Shown here: positions 42,891 to 51,657 of the stretch, piece after piece
Numbering within the stretch: the stretch's first letter is position 1
How the letters are laid out: each line of letters starts with the position of its first letter
NCBI GenBank assembly: GCA_000720375.1
Contig: JOAA01000006.1
Location: 186,001-250,000 of the forward strand
DNA: 64,000 nt
From: Rhodococcus rhodnii
GTDB lineage: Bacteria > Actinomycetota > Actinomycetes > Mycobacteriales > Pseudonocardiaceae
Direction: 5' to 3'
The notes under the pieces: generated by a model
The model's input: the letters and a program-made list of their open reading frames with translations, nothing else
The model's database searches: none
What the model was told of the DNA's origin: nothing
Translations under genes and position numbers: made by a program

Positions 42891-44059
42891 GTGTGCTGGA
42901 GCGTCCGCTGAACTACTTGGAGCTCGCCCATCTCAATCGGGTGGTCATCATGGCCGCGGAGTACCAGGGCGACCTGGAGCACAGCGCTGTGGAGTACGCG
43001 TTCCGGCAGCTGTGCGACGCGTACCCGGTGCTGCGAGCACATGTCCGTGGCACGGGCCAGGACGCGGTCTTCCAAGTCATGCCCGATCGTGTACCGGAGG
43101 TGATCGTCATCGACGACGTCCCGGACGTTCTGTCGAAAGTAGTCGAGCTGCCCTGGGACGCCGGTTCGTCGGTGGCGGATCTCGTACACGTTCGTGGGGA
43201 ACAGCACGGATACCTGGCCTTGCGTGCGGACCACTCGATCGTGGACGCGAACGCCTGGCTGGAGATGTTCCGTGAACTGATGCGGTTTCTGGCCGACGAT
43301 CCCGAGGTGATGCCGGGAAGCTCGCTGCCGCTGCCGCCTGCCGAGCTGTTCCACGAACGGCTGGGCGCGATTCCCTACGACCGCAGGCTGTTCCAGACGG
43401 CGAACGATCCCGCGTTGGACGGCTCCGCGTCGTTGATCAGCAGCTACATCACACTGGGCGAACAGGAAACGAGTTGGCTACGCCGGACCGCGAGGTTCTA
43501 CCGGTCGTCCGTGCACGGTCTGGTCTGTGGCGCGATCCTGGCGGCACAACGGTCTCTCGCGGGTGGTTCGGAACCCGCCAAGATGTTCTGCGTCTCGCCG
43601 GTCGACTTCCGCAGCCGGGTCGATCCGCCGGTCGAGGTCCTCGAGACCACGAACTTCATGCTCTCCTACGCCGCCGAGGTCGACGTGTCCACCAGGAGCA
43701 GCCCGGTCACCATCGGCCAGTCGATCAAAACACAGCTCGACGAGGTGCTGACGCGTAAGGAAGGCGTGCGCTCAGGCACACCAATGGCTGATTATCTGGG
43801 CCGGAACCTGTCGTTCGCGTTGGTCAGCAACCTGGGCGTGATCGCGGACTTCGCCCGGCCGGATAGAGTTTCCGTCGTCGACTTCCGGGTGTTGAACACC
43901 GTGGGTGACACGATGTTCCCCGGCCACTACGTGTGGACGTACCAAGGCAGGCTGACGGTGTTGTCCGTGCTGACTTCCCGGTTCTTCAGCCAGGACGAGG
44001 CCGACCGGCTGGCCAGGGAGATCACCGAGCAGTTGCTGATCGTGGGAGCGTCCTCGTGA
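42887..44059 (+). CDS. PapA-like acyltransferase (condensation-domain fold)
   Basis: The 390-residue protein has the BAHD/condensation-type catalytic motif HSIVD (H116-D120) and the two-lobed fold of polyketide-associated PapA proteins; ending segments FALVSNLGVIADF and GDTMFPGHYVWTYQGRLTVL resemble the PapA C-terminal half. Such enzymes esterify hydroxyls of diols or sugars with acyl groups. GTG 42887 overlaps the hydrolase stop (GTGA). With a KAS III-like enzyme before it and a glycosyltransferase after it, an acylated glycoside or lipid product is likely. The strict HHxxxDG form is relaxed here (DHSIVDA). Confidence 0.82.
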   Translation: MSVLERPLNYLELAHLNRVVIMAAEYQGDLEHSAVEYAFRQLCDAYPVLRAHVRGTGQDAVFQVMPDRVPEVIVIDDVPDVLSKVVELPWDAGSSVADLVHVRGEQHGYLALRADHSIVDANAWLEMFRELMRFLADDPEVMPGSSLPLPPAELFHERLGAIPYDRRLFQTANDPALDGSASLISSYITLGEQETSWLRRTARFYRSSVHGLVCGAILAAQRSLAGGSEPAKMFCVSPVDFRSRVDPPVEVLETTNFMLSYAAEVDVSTRSSPVTIGQSIKTQLDEVLTRKEGVRSGTPMADYLGRNLSFALVSNLGVIADFARPDRVSVVDFRVLNTVGDTMFPGHYVWTYQGRLTVLSVLTSRFFSQDEADRLAREITEQLLIVGASS

Positions 44060-45327
44060 GGGTCCTGCTGATCACCCACGGCAGCCGGGGCGATGTCCAG
44101 CCGTTCGTGGCCTTGTCGTTGGCGTTGACGACGGCCGGCCATGACGTCGTGCTGGCGTGCCCGGCCGGTTCGACCAGCCTCGCGAATATTTACTGCGAGA
44201 CGGTGATTCCGCTCGACGACGGTACGAACAAACTCGTCAATGACCGCAAGGCCTGGAAAGCGGTCGAGTCGAACTTCCGTGGTGTCCGCGGCAAGGTGCT
44301 CGGACTGCAGCTGATGTGGCACAACCGGACGGCGATGGCGCCGGTGTTCGAGGACCTCGCGGTGCTGACCAGCCAGGTGGCCGGCCAAGTCGATCTGGTG
44401 GTGCACCAGGTGAATGTTCCCGGGCACGCGATCGCGGAGAAGCTCGGTGTTCCCGCGGTTGTGGTGTGCCTGCAGCCCTTCTGGGTGCCGACGCGGTCCT
44501 TTCCCGATCCCTTGTTCCCTTTTCCGGTACCGGCCGTGCTGAATCGTGCCTCATACCTGACGACCAAGACATTCGTCCGTGCCCTCACCGGGAACTTCGG
44601 CGAGTGGCGGCACGAACGGCTCGCGTTGCCCGACCGGCGCCACGGCTCCGACGTGCTACGGAATCCGGATGGCTCTCCCGCTGTGGTGTTGCAAGCGTTC
44701 AGCGAACACCTTCTCCCCGAGGGTGTGCGGTATCCGGACTCCGTGCACACTCCTGGGTTCTTCTATCTGCACGCGCAGCCGGACTGGTCCCCTTCGCTGG
44801 AACTGTCCCAGTTTCTCGCCGACGGCCCGCCTCCGGTCTACGTCGGGTTCGGCAGCATGGTGGGCAGCGATCCGGCCAAGACGGCCCGGATTGTCGCGGA
44901 AGCCATCCGTAAAGCGGAGGTTCGTGCCGTGGTCGCGGTCGGGCGCGGCGGAATTCGCCCGGAAGTGGTCGGCAAGGACATGTTCTGCCTCGACCAAGCA
45001 CCACACGATTGGTTGTTTCCCCGGATGGCCGCCGTCGTCCATCACGGAGGCGCGGGCACCGTCGGCGCTGCCCTCGCCTCCGGCCGCCCGCAGGTTGTCT
45101 GTCCGTTCATGTTCGACCAACCGTATTTCGGACGGCGGCTACACGTGTGCGGCGTGGCACCTCCCGCCCTGCCGTTGCGGACCTTGACATCCGACGCTCT
45201 GGCGTCGGCCATCCGCCAGGCCGCCTGCGATGCTTCATATGCCATGCGGGCCGAGGAACTCGGGCACCTCGTCCGCACCGAAAACGGCGCACACCAAGCC
45301 GTAAAGATCCTGGAAACGATCGCCTGA
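44056..45327 (+). CDS. GT1-family glycosyltransferase
   Basis: A 423-residue GT-B enzyme. The acceptor domain starts VRVLLITHGSRGDVQPFVALSLAL, as in sterol, glycopeptide and glycopeptidolipid glycosyltransferases. The donor domain has PHDWLFPRMAAVVHHGGAGTVGAALASGRPQVV with the conserved HGGAGT. GTG 44056 overlaps the PapA-like stop (GTGA). It should add a sugar from a nucleotide donor to a lipid-like or secondary-metabolite acceptor. It is the last gene of the operon and ends 11 bases from the convergent importer operon. Confidence 0.88.
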   Translation: MRVLLITHGSRGDVQPFVALSLALTTAGHDVVLACPAGSTSLANIYCETVIPLDDGTNKLVNDRKAWKAVESNFRGVRGKVLGLQLMWHNRTAMAPVFEDLAVLTSQVAGQVDLVVHQVNVPGHAIAEKLGVPAVVVCLQPFWVPTRSFPDPLFPFPVPAVLNRASYLTTKTFVRALTGNFGEWRHERLALPDRRHGSDVLRNPDGSPAVVLQAFSEHLLPEGVRYPDSVHTPGFFYLHAQPDWSPSLELSQFLADGPPPVYVGFGSMVGSDPAKTARIVAEAIRKAEVRAVVAVGRGGIRPEVVGKDMFCLDQAPHDWLFPRMAAVVHHGGAGTVGAALASGRPQVVCPFMFDQPYFGRRLHVCGVAPPALPLRTLTSDALASAIRQAACDASYAMRAEELGHLVRTENGAHQAVKILETIA

Positions 45328-45338
45328 GACGGCCTTGC

Positions 45339-46073
45339 TCAGCTCGCCGCCACCAACGCCCGCGTATACCCCTCACGCGGCCGCTCGGTGACTTCCTCCA
45401 CGCTCCCCTCCTCGACAATCCGCCCCTTCAACAACACCGCCGCGCGATGGGACATGTACCTGACCACGTCCATGTCATGGGAAATGAACAAGTAGCTCAG
45501 CCCGAGCTGTTCTTGCAGATCTGTCAACAGGTTCAGGATCTGTGCCTGTACCGACAGGTCCAGTGCGCTCGTCGGTTCGTCGCACACGATCAGCTCGGGA
45601 TCGAGCACCAGTGCCCGTGCGATCGCGATGCGTTGCCGTTGTCCGCCCGAAAATGCACCTGGGTAACGATCCGCCGCGTCGGCCGGGAGTCCGACACGCG
45701 CGAGCACATCGGCGACCCGGTCCGTCGCGGCACGCCGGGACAGCTTGTGTACCAGTCGCAACGGCTCCGCCAGCGTTCCACCCACCGTCCTCGACGGGTT
45801 CAGGGAACCGTACGGGTCCTGGAAGATGATCTGGACCTGATGTCGTCGTCGCGGGTCGAGGTCGCTGATGTCGTTGCCATTCAGCACGATCCGGCCGGAC
45901 ACCGGCCAGACCAAGCCCACGATCGAGTGACCGATGCTTGATTTGCCCGAGCCCGACTCACCGACCAGGCCCAGCGTCTCGCCCCGGTCGATGCGCAGGC
46001 TCACGCCGTCGACGGCCACATGTCCCGAGTACTCCACCCGCAGGTCATGGACATCCAGCAGACGTTCGCTCAT
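45339..46073 (-). CDS. Oligopeptide/oligosaccharide ABC importer ATPase (DppF-like)
   Basis: The 244-residue ATPase has Walker A GESGSGKS (38-45), Q-loop IIFQDPYGSLNPSRTV, signature FSGGQRQR and Walker B LIVCDEPTSALD. The QDPYGSLNP string is typical of the Dpp/Opp class. It lacks the C-terminal oligopeptide-transporter extension seen on many DppF proteins. Its start lies 29 bases inside the permease-ATPase fusion gene. It is the last gene of a six-gene importer operon. Confidence 0.9.
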   Translation of the reverse strand: MSERLLDVHDLRVEYSGHVAVDGVSLRIDRGETLGLVGESGSGKSSIGHSIVGLVWPVSGRIVLNGNDISDLDPRRRHQVQIIFQDPYGSLNPSRTVGGTLAEPLRLVHKLSRRAATDRVADVLARVGLPADAADRYPGAFSGGQRQRIAIARALVLDPELIVCDEPTSALDLSVQAQILNLLTDLQEQLGLSYLFISHDMDVVRYMSHRAAVLLKGRIVEEGSVEEVTERPREGYTRALVAAS

Positions 46074-47874
46074 GCTGCCCTCCCTCGCTGAGCTTCACGT
46101 GGTGCAGGCACCGTGTCCGGCGGCCCAGTGCCGGTTCGAACATCGCGATCGGCATTTCCGAGCACTCGTCCGTGGCCAGTGCACACCGCGGAGCGAAATG
46201 GCAGCCGGACGGCCACGCCGACGGCTCTGGTACCCCGCCCCTGATGGCCTGGAGCCGTTGGCCGCGTCGCGGACGGGCGGCCAACAGGCCTGCCGTGTAG
46301 GGGTGCGCAGGCCTGTTCATCAGATCCAGCACCGGACCGGACTCCACGATGTGCCCCGCGTACATGACATACGCGCGACGGCACATGTCGGCGACAACCT
46401 TCCAGTCGTGCGTGATCAGCAGGATGGCCATACCTCGCTCGGACTGCAACCGCCGCAGCAACTTGAGCACTTCCGCTTGTACCGTCACGTCCAATGCGGT
46501 GGTTGGCTCGTCGGCGATCAACAGTCTTGGTTCGCCCGCCAAGGCCATGGCGATTCCGACTCGTTGCGCCATTCCTCCGGACAACTGATGCGGGTAGCGT
46601 CCAGCGACCAGCACAGGATCCGGCAGGTCCACATCCCGCAGCAGCTCCAGCACACGGGATCGGACCGCCGCACGAGACCCGCCGTGATGTCGCCGTACCA
46701 ACTCCCCCACCTGCTGGCCCACGGTGAACACCGGATCCAGTGCGGCGATGGGGTCCTGGGAGATCATCGCGATCTGCGCGCCACGCAACCCATGCAGATC
46801 CGTTGCCAGGAGATCGTGGCCGTCGAAGAAGATCCTGCCACGCGGCACGTCACCCCCGGCCGGCAACAGGTCGAGAATCGCCCGGCCGGTGATCGTCTTG
46901 CCGCACCCCGACTCCCCGACCAGGCCCACGGTCTCGCCTTCGTCGATGTACAGGCTGACGCCTTCGACGACCGTCGTACCGCTCAGGTCGACCGCAACAT
47001 CCTCAATGGACAGCAGGGCAGATGGAATAGAGCCTGCGGCGGCCGGTTTACGCGCACGGCGATGCAGCCGGGCCGGGATCCTGCGGGTGCGTTCCGCCGT
47101 AGCGTCCCGGATGGCGTCGCCGAGCACTCCGAACGCCAAGATCGCCAATCCCAGCACGACACCGGGCGGGACGAGCAGCCACGGCTGCCGGTCGATCACT
47201 GTCGACGCCTCAGCGATCATGTTGCCCCACGTGGGGTCCGGTGGCTGCGCGCCGAATCCGAGATAGCTCAGGCCCGCGTCGATCAGCAACGCACCACCGG
47301 CCAGCACCGACATCTGCACGGTGATCGGCCCGGCCACTCGCGGCAATACGTGCCTGACAACAATGTCACGGTTCCGTAGGCCACATACGCGAGCCGCGGC
47401 GACGAACAGTTCTTCCCGTACCGCCAAGGTCGCGCCCCGCGTGACGCGCGCAAGCCCAGGCGAGACAAGGATCCCGAGCGCGATCATCACGGCGACTTGG
47501 TTGCCTTGGAACACCGCCAGCACGACGAGCAGTGTCACGATGACCGGAATCGCCAGCATCATGTCCACGACCCAGTTGAACGCGCGGTCCAGCCAGCCAT
47601 CGAGGAAGCCCGCCGCGATACCGCTGGCTACACCGACCACCAACACGGTGAGTACGACGATGGCCGCGTTGACGAGGCTGACCTGACCGCCGTACATCAA
47701 CCGCGAAAGCACGTCACGGCCGAGACCGTCGGTTCCGAACGGATGCGCGAGTGTCGGCCCGGACAACACGTTGTCGAGGTCCGTCGTGGTTGGGCCGTAC
47801 GGAGCCAGAAGTGACGCCAGGACTGAACCCAGCACGACGATGGCGAGATAGGCGATCGGCAGTTTCGTTCTCAC
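46045..47874 (-). CDS. Fused ABC importer permease-ATPase (DppC-DppD)
   Basis: A 609-residue fusion. Residues 1-260 form a DppC-type permease (five to six helices, RDVLSRLMYGGQVSLVNAAI, and the coupling EELFVAAARVCGLRNRDIV near 155). Residues 285-609 are a DppD-type ATPase with Walker A GESGCGKT (320-327), signature LSGGMAQR (431-438), Walker B LLIADE (451-456) and the Cys-rich C-terminal oligo_HPY extension (CHFAPRCALATDEC). A basic linker joins them. Permease and ATPase are usually separate chains. The gene overlaps both neighbours, so fusion by readthrough of a lost stop is plausible. Confidence 0.9.
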   Translation of the reverse strand: MRTKLPIAYLAIVVLGSVLASLLAPYGPTTTDLDNVLSGPTLAHPFGTDGLGRDVLSRLMYGGQVSLVNAAIVVLTVLVVGVASGIAAGFLDGWLDRAFNWVVDMMLAIPVIVTLLVVLAVFQGNQVAVMIALGILVSPGLARVTRGATLAVREELFVAAARVCGLRNRDIVVRHVLPRVAGPITVQMSVLAGGALLIDAGLSYLGFGAQPPDPTWGNMIAEASTVIDRQPWLLVPPGVVLGLAILAFGVLGDAIRDATAERTRRIPARLHRRARKPAAAGSIPSALLSIEDVAVDLSGTTVVEGVSLYIDEGETVGLVGESGCGKTITGRAILDLLPAGGDVPRGRIFFDGHDLLATDLHGLRGAQIAMISQDPIAALDPVFTVGQQVGELVRRHHGGSRAAVRSRVLELLRDVDLPDPVLVAGRYPHQLSGGMAQRVGIAMALAGEPRLLIADEPTTALDVTVQAEVLKLLRRLQSERGMAILLITHDWKVVADMCRRAYVMYAGHIVESGPVLDLMNRPAHPYTAGLLAARPRRGQRLQAIRGGVPEPSAWPSGCHFAPRCALATDECSEMPIAMFEPALGRRTRCLHHVKLSEGGQHERTSAGCP

Positions 47875-48812
47875 CGGACACGCACCTTCGGGTTGAGCCA
47901 GCCGTAGACCAGGTCGACCACGAGGTTGGCCGTGACGACGACAAGGGTGAACACGACCACGACTCCCTGGATCATCCGGATGTCGTGCTGGGCCGTGGCC
48001 TGAACGGCGAGTCCACCCAGTCCGGGCATCGCGAACACCGACTCGACGAACACCGTTCCGCTCAGCAGACTCACCAGCGTCAGACCGACCAGCGTCACCA
48101 CCGGAATGGACGCGTTCCGCAAAGCGTGCCGGAACACGATCGAGCGTTCCGAAACACCGTTGGCGCGCAACGCGACCACGAAATCGCGGGACAACACGTC
48201 CAGCATCGCGTCACGAGTCTGCTTGGCGAACAACGCGACTCCCGGTAACGCGAGGGTCGTCACCGGCAGGATCATGCTCCGGAACCATTCGCCCGGTGAG
48301 CTGGACAAAGGTACGTATCCCGTGGCGGGCAACAGGTTCACCATGACGGAGAACACCGTCACCATGCCGAGGGCGAACCAGAAACTCGGCAGGGCGTACC
48401 CGATCAGGGACAGTACGTCGACCGCACGACCCACTCGTCCACCCCGGACCGCGCTCACCACACCCAGTGCCACACCGGCGATCGTGGTCACCAGCGTCGC
48501 GCAGATCACCAGCGATGACGTGACCGACAGCCTGCTGGCGATCTCGTCCGCGACGTTCAGCCCGCTGATCGGTGACGTGCCCAGGTCGCCGCTCAGCGCG
48601 CTCATCAGCCAGTGCCAGTACTGCACGAGGATGTGCTGGTCGAGGCCAAGCTGGTGGCGAAGCCGTTCGTGTGCCTCGGGAGTGTAGGTGTCGCCCAGGA
48701 TTGTGCGGGCCATGTCGCCGGGTGCGGCCGACTGCAACAGGAACGTCGCCAGTGACACGGCGAATATCAGGCCCACGGACACCAGGAGCCTTCTCGTGAT
48801 CAGCCGCGCCAT
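47871..48812 (-). CDS. ABC importer permease (DppB-like)
   Basis: A 313-residue permease with an N-terminal helix (LLVSVGLIFAVSLATFLLQSAAPGD), the extracytoplasmic loop containing GLDQHILVQYWHWLMSALSGDLGTS, and the coupling segment RDFVVALRANGVSERSIVFRHALRNA near residue 200, all typical of DppB. ATG 48812 is chosen; the frame to 49121 lies wholly inside the GH1 gene. It overlaps GH1 by 13 bases and the fusion gene by four. It pairs with the permease half of the fusion. Confidence 0.92.
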   Translation of the reverse strand: MARLITRRLLVSVGLIFAVSLATFLLQSAAPGDMARTILGDTYTPEAHERLRHQLGLDQHILVQYWHWLMSALSGDLGTSPISGLNVADEIASRLSVTSSLVICATLVTTIAGVALGVVSAVRGGRVGRAVDVLSLIGYALPSFWFALGMVTVFSVMVNLLPATGYVPLSSSPGEWFRSMILPVTTLALPGVALFAKQTRDAMLDVLSRDFVVALRANGVSERSIVFRHALRNASIPVVTLVGLTLVSLLSGTVFVESVFAMPGLGGLAVQATAQHDIRMIQGVVVVFTLVVVTANLVVDLVYGWLNPKVRVR

Positions 48813-50110
48813 GATCCCTGCCTCGAGATCAGGTCCTTGTACCAGTGGTACGACTCCTTCGGCGTCCGCTCCAGCGTGGCGAAGTCGACGTGCACCAAGC
48901 CGAACCTGGGACGGTAGCCGTGTTCCCACTCCAGGTTGTCCATCAAGGACCAGACGTGGTAGCCGCGGATGTCCATGCCCATGTCGATCGCGGACTTGAT
49001 CTGACGCAGGCAGTCGGCCAGATAAGCGATTCGCTCGTGGTCCTGCGTGCCGCCGTCCAACGGCAGACCGTTCTCGGTGATGCAGACCGGCGGTAAACCG
49101 GGGTAACTGCGCCGCAGCCACGCGAGCAGGTCACCGAAGTACTCCGGCGCGATCGGCCAGCCGAGCATGTTCTTCGCTGGCGCATCGGGTAAGTCCGTCC
49201 GGGCATACCCGAAAAACCCAGTCTTCGACGCGGCGATCCGCGCGGGTGCGTACCAGTTGACGCCGAGGAAATCGATCGGTGTGGCGATGACGTCAAGGTC
49301 CGCTGGATCGCAGTCCAGTACGGGCTCACCGTCGACGCGGGGAAACTGCTTGGCAAATAGGGGATCCAGGAACAGCCTGTCCTCGTAGGCCTCCGCCCGC
49401 ACAGCTGCGCGGACATCCACCGGATCACTGCTCGCCGCGGTGATCCCGGACAGATTGAGAGCGATCCCGACTTCACCGGACGAACGCAGCCGCTGCACCG
49501 CGAATCCGTGTGCCAGGAGCAAATTCCGTGCCATCACGAGCCCGTCGCCGCCCAACGGCCCGTCCAGCCGGGACGATCCGGTCATCGCCGCGTGCATCAC
49601 CGAGAGCGGCTCGTTGATGGTGATCCACCGGGTCACCCGGTCACCCAGCCGGTCGACCATTCCCGTGACATAGTCGGCGAACCGTTCGGCCATGTCCCGG
49701 TTCGTCCAGCCACCCGCGTCCTCCAGCGGCTGCGGGTGGTCCCAGTGGTACAGCGTGAGGGCGGGCCGGATCCCCCTTGCGAGCAGCCCGTCCACCAGGC
49801 GCTCGTAGAACGCCAGCCCGCGAGGGTTCCAGCCACCCCGTCCCCGCGGCTGGACACGCGGCCAGGACACCGAGAACCGGTAGCTGGTCAGGCCAAGATC
49901 GGCCATCAGGTCCAGATCCTCGGTCAGCCGGTGGTAGTGGTCGCACGCCACATCCCCGGTGGCGCCGTCGGCGAAGCCACGCCGACGCGCCAGCGTGTCC
50001 CAATTGGACGGTCCTTTGCCGTCCGCGTCCCATCCGCCCTCCACCTGGAAGGCGGCGGTGGCCGCACCCCAGTGGAAACCACGCGGGAAGACCAGGTCGT
50101 CGTCGACCAC
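48800..50110 (-). CDS. GH1 beta-glucosidase
   Basis: The 436-residue GH1 enzyme has the N-terminal signature FHWGAATAAFQVEGG, acid/base E167 in TINEPLS and nucleophile E346 in ITENGLP; WSLMDNLEWEHGYRPRFGLVHVD completes the sugar-binding cleft. There is no signal peptide, so it acts in the cytoplasm on beta-glucosides brought in by the importer encoded around it. GTG 50110 follows GAGAGGTGG. Its presence implies that the importer carries a glycoside, not a simple peptide. Confidence 0.93.
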   Translation of the reverse strand: MVDDDLVFPRGFHWGAATAAFQVEGGWDADGKGPSNWDTLARRRGFADGATGDVACDHYHRLTEDLDLMADLGLTSYRFSVSWPRVQPRGRGGWNPRGLAFYERLVDGLLARGIRPALTLYHWDHPQPLEDAGGWTNRDMAERFADYVTGMVDRLGDRVTRWITINEPLSVMHAAMTGSSRLDGPLGGDGLVMARNLLLAHGFAVQRLRSSGEVGIALNLSGITAASSDPVDVRAAVRAEAYEDRLFLDPLFAKQFPRVDGEPVLDCDPADLDVIATPIDFLGVNWYAPARIAASKTGFFGYARTDLPDAPAKNMLGWPIAPEYFGDLLAWLRRSYPGLPPVCITENGLPLDGGTQDHERIAYLADCLRQIKSAIDMGMDIRGYHVWSLMDNLEWEHGYRPRFGLVHVDFATLERTPKESYHWYKDLISRQGSWRG

Positions 50111-50125
50111 GAGGCCACCTCTCGC

Positions 50126-51655
50126 TCAGCCGGCCGGATGCCAGGAAACCACGCTGGGGAACGGTTTGCCCGCCACCGCGTCGATGGCCACGGTGTCGCG
50201 GTAGAACAGGAACACCGGGCTCAGGCAGACCGGCAGGAACCAGGCGAGCTCGACGACCCGGCCGATGATCTGCTTGTCCAGGTTGGGCCTCGCGGTCTCG
50301 TCGGCCGCAGCGGCCTGCCGGTCGAGATCCTCCAGCATGGGATCCGAGCTGTGGAACGGGTTCATGCCGATCGCGTCGCGCAACCACAGCCCACGTCCCA
50401 TGAAATACGCGGGAAGCACGCCCCACCCCATCGAGGACGCGGGGAACTTGGTCAACTCCGTCGCGGCACTCGCCGGTTCCCTTGTGGTGATCTTCAGCCT
50501 CACCTTGACCCGCTCCAGCTCCGCGGCGATGGCCTGGGCCATTTCCGCGGGGAAGGCCGGTGTCGACGGGATCACCACGGGCAGTTCGAACCCGTTCGGG
50601 TATCCGGCGTCGGCCAGCATCGCCGCGGCTCTGCCTGGGTCGTGGTAGTAGAAGGGCTGGCGGTAGCCGTCCTCGCCGGGCGCGGACGGCTGGTCGACCG
50701 GGATGCCGTACTCACCGAGCAAGGCCTTGGTGATCTTCACCCGGTCCACCGCGAAGTTGAGCGCCTGGCGGACGCGGATGTCCTTCAGCGGCGGGCTGAG
50801 TGTGCCCTCGCGATCGTTGAGCTGGATGCCCATCACGATGTTCGGGCTCGTGGTGACGCGCATGCCCGCCGACTTCGCGCCGTCGGCGATCGCGTAGCTG
50901 CCCGCGATCACGTCGACCTGACCGGTCCTCAGCGCGGCCAGCGCGGTGTTCTCGTTGGGCAGGACCTTGATCGTGATCTTGTCGTAGTGGCGGCCTTTGG
51001 CGTTCCAATACGAAGGGTTCGGCGTGTAGGTGTAGTGGTCGTTGGCCACGGTCTCGCCGGGCACCAGCACGTACGGCCCAGCACCGAAGGACTGGGTGGC
51101 CAGCAGGTCCGGGCTGGCGATCCCGGCGGGGCTGATCACGTTGCCCGCCAGGAAGTCCTGGGTGAACAGCGTCGGCATCCGGGGATGCGGCTCGGACAGC
51201 CGCAGCTGCAGGGTGGATGGGCCGACCACGGTGATCTCGGTGACCGGCGCCAGGAACGCGGCCGCCTGACCGGCCGCTTTCCGGAAATACTCGATGCTTG
51301 CCTTGACCGCGTCGGCGTTCACCGGGCTGCCGTCGCTGAACGTCACCCCTTGCCGCAGCGTGATCTCGAAGGCCTTGTTGCCGGTGCCGAGGTAACGCCA
51401 CGAATTGGCCAGCCGTGGCTGATACGTGCCGTCCGGGGCACGGTAGATGAGCGGTTCGTACGCGGGACTGAGGTAGTAGGACGATTCCCCACCCGCTTTG
51501 GCCGGGTTGAGGCTGACCGGTGGCCAGTACGTGCCCATCCGCAACACGCTGGATCCTTGCGGCGAGCGGGGAGCCGAGGTGCCGCACGCGGCGGTGGCCA
51601 GCATCAGGCTCGCGATGGTGAATTCACGTCTGGTCAGGACGGCTGTGGTGCTCAT
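50126..51655 (-). CDS. ABC importer substrate-binding lipoprotein (SBP_bac_5)
   Basis: A 509-residue lipoprotein. The N-terminus combines a twin-arginine-like TRREFTIAS with a lipobox ending ATAAC, so Tat export followed by lipidation is possible. The family-5 fold is clear: SPAYEPLIYR, WRYLGTGNKAFEITLRQGVTFSDGSPVNADAVKASIEYF and VRQALNFAVDR. Family-5 proteins bind peptides, nickel chelates or oligosaccharides; the GH1 gene next door favours a glycoside. GGAGGGG precedes ATG 51655, two bases after the hydrolase stop. Confidence 0.9.
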   Translation of the reverse strand: MSTTAVLTRREFTIASLMLATAACGTSAPRSPQGSSVLRMGTYWPPVSLNPAKAGGESSYYLSPAYEPLIYRAPDGTYQPRLANSWRYLGTGNKAFEITLRQGVTFSDGSPVNADAVKASIEYFRKAAGQAAAFLAPVTEITVVGPSTLQLRLSEPHPRMPTLFTQDFLAGNVISPAGIASPDLLATQSFGAGPYVLVPGETVANDHYTYTPNPSYWNAKGRHYDKITIKVLPNENTALAALRTGQVDVIAGSYAIADGAKSAGMRVTTSPNIVMGIQLNDREGTLSPPLKDIRVRQALNFAVDRVKITKALLGEYGIPVDQPSAPGEDGYRQPFYYHDPGRAAAMLADAGYPNGFELPVVIPSTPAFPAEMAQAIAAELERVKVRLKITTREPASAATELTKFPASSMGWGVLPAYFMGRGLWLRDAIGMNPFHSSDPMLEDLDRQAAAADETARPNLDKQIIGRVVELAWFLPVCLSPVFLFYRDTVAIDAVAGKPFPSVVSWHPAG

Positions 51656-51657
51656 GG

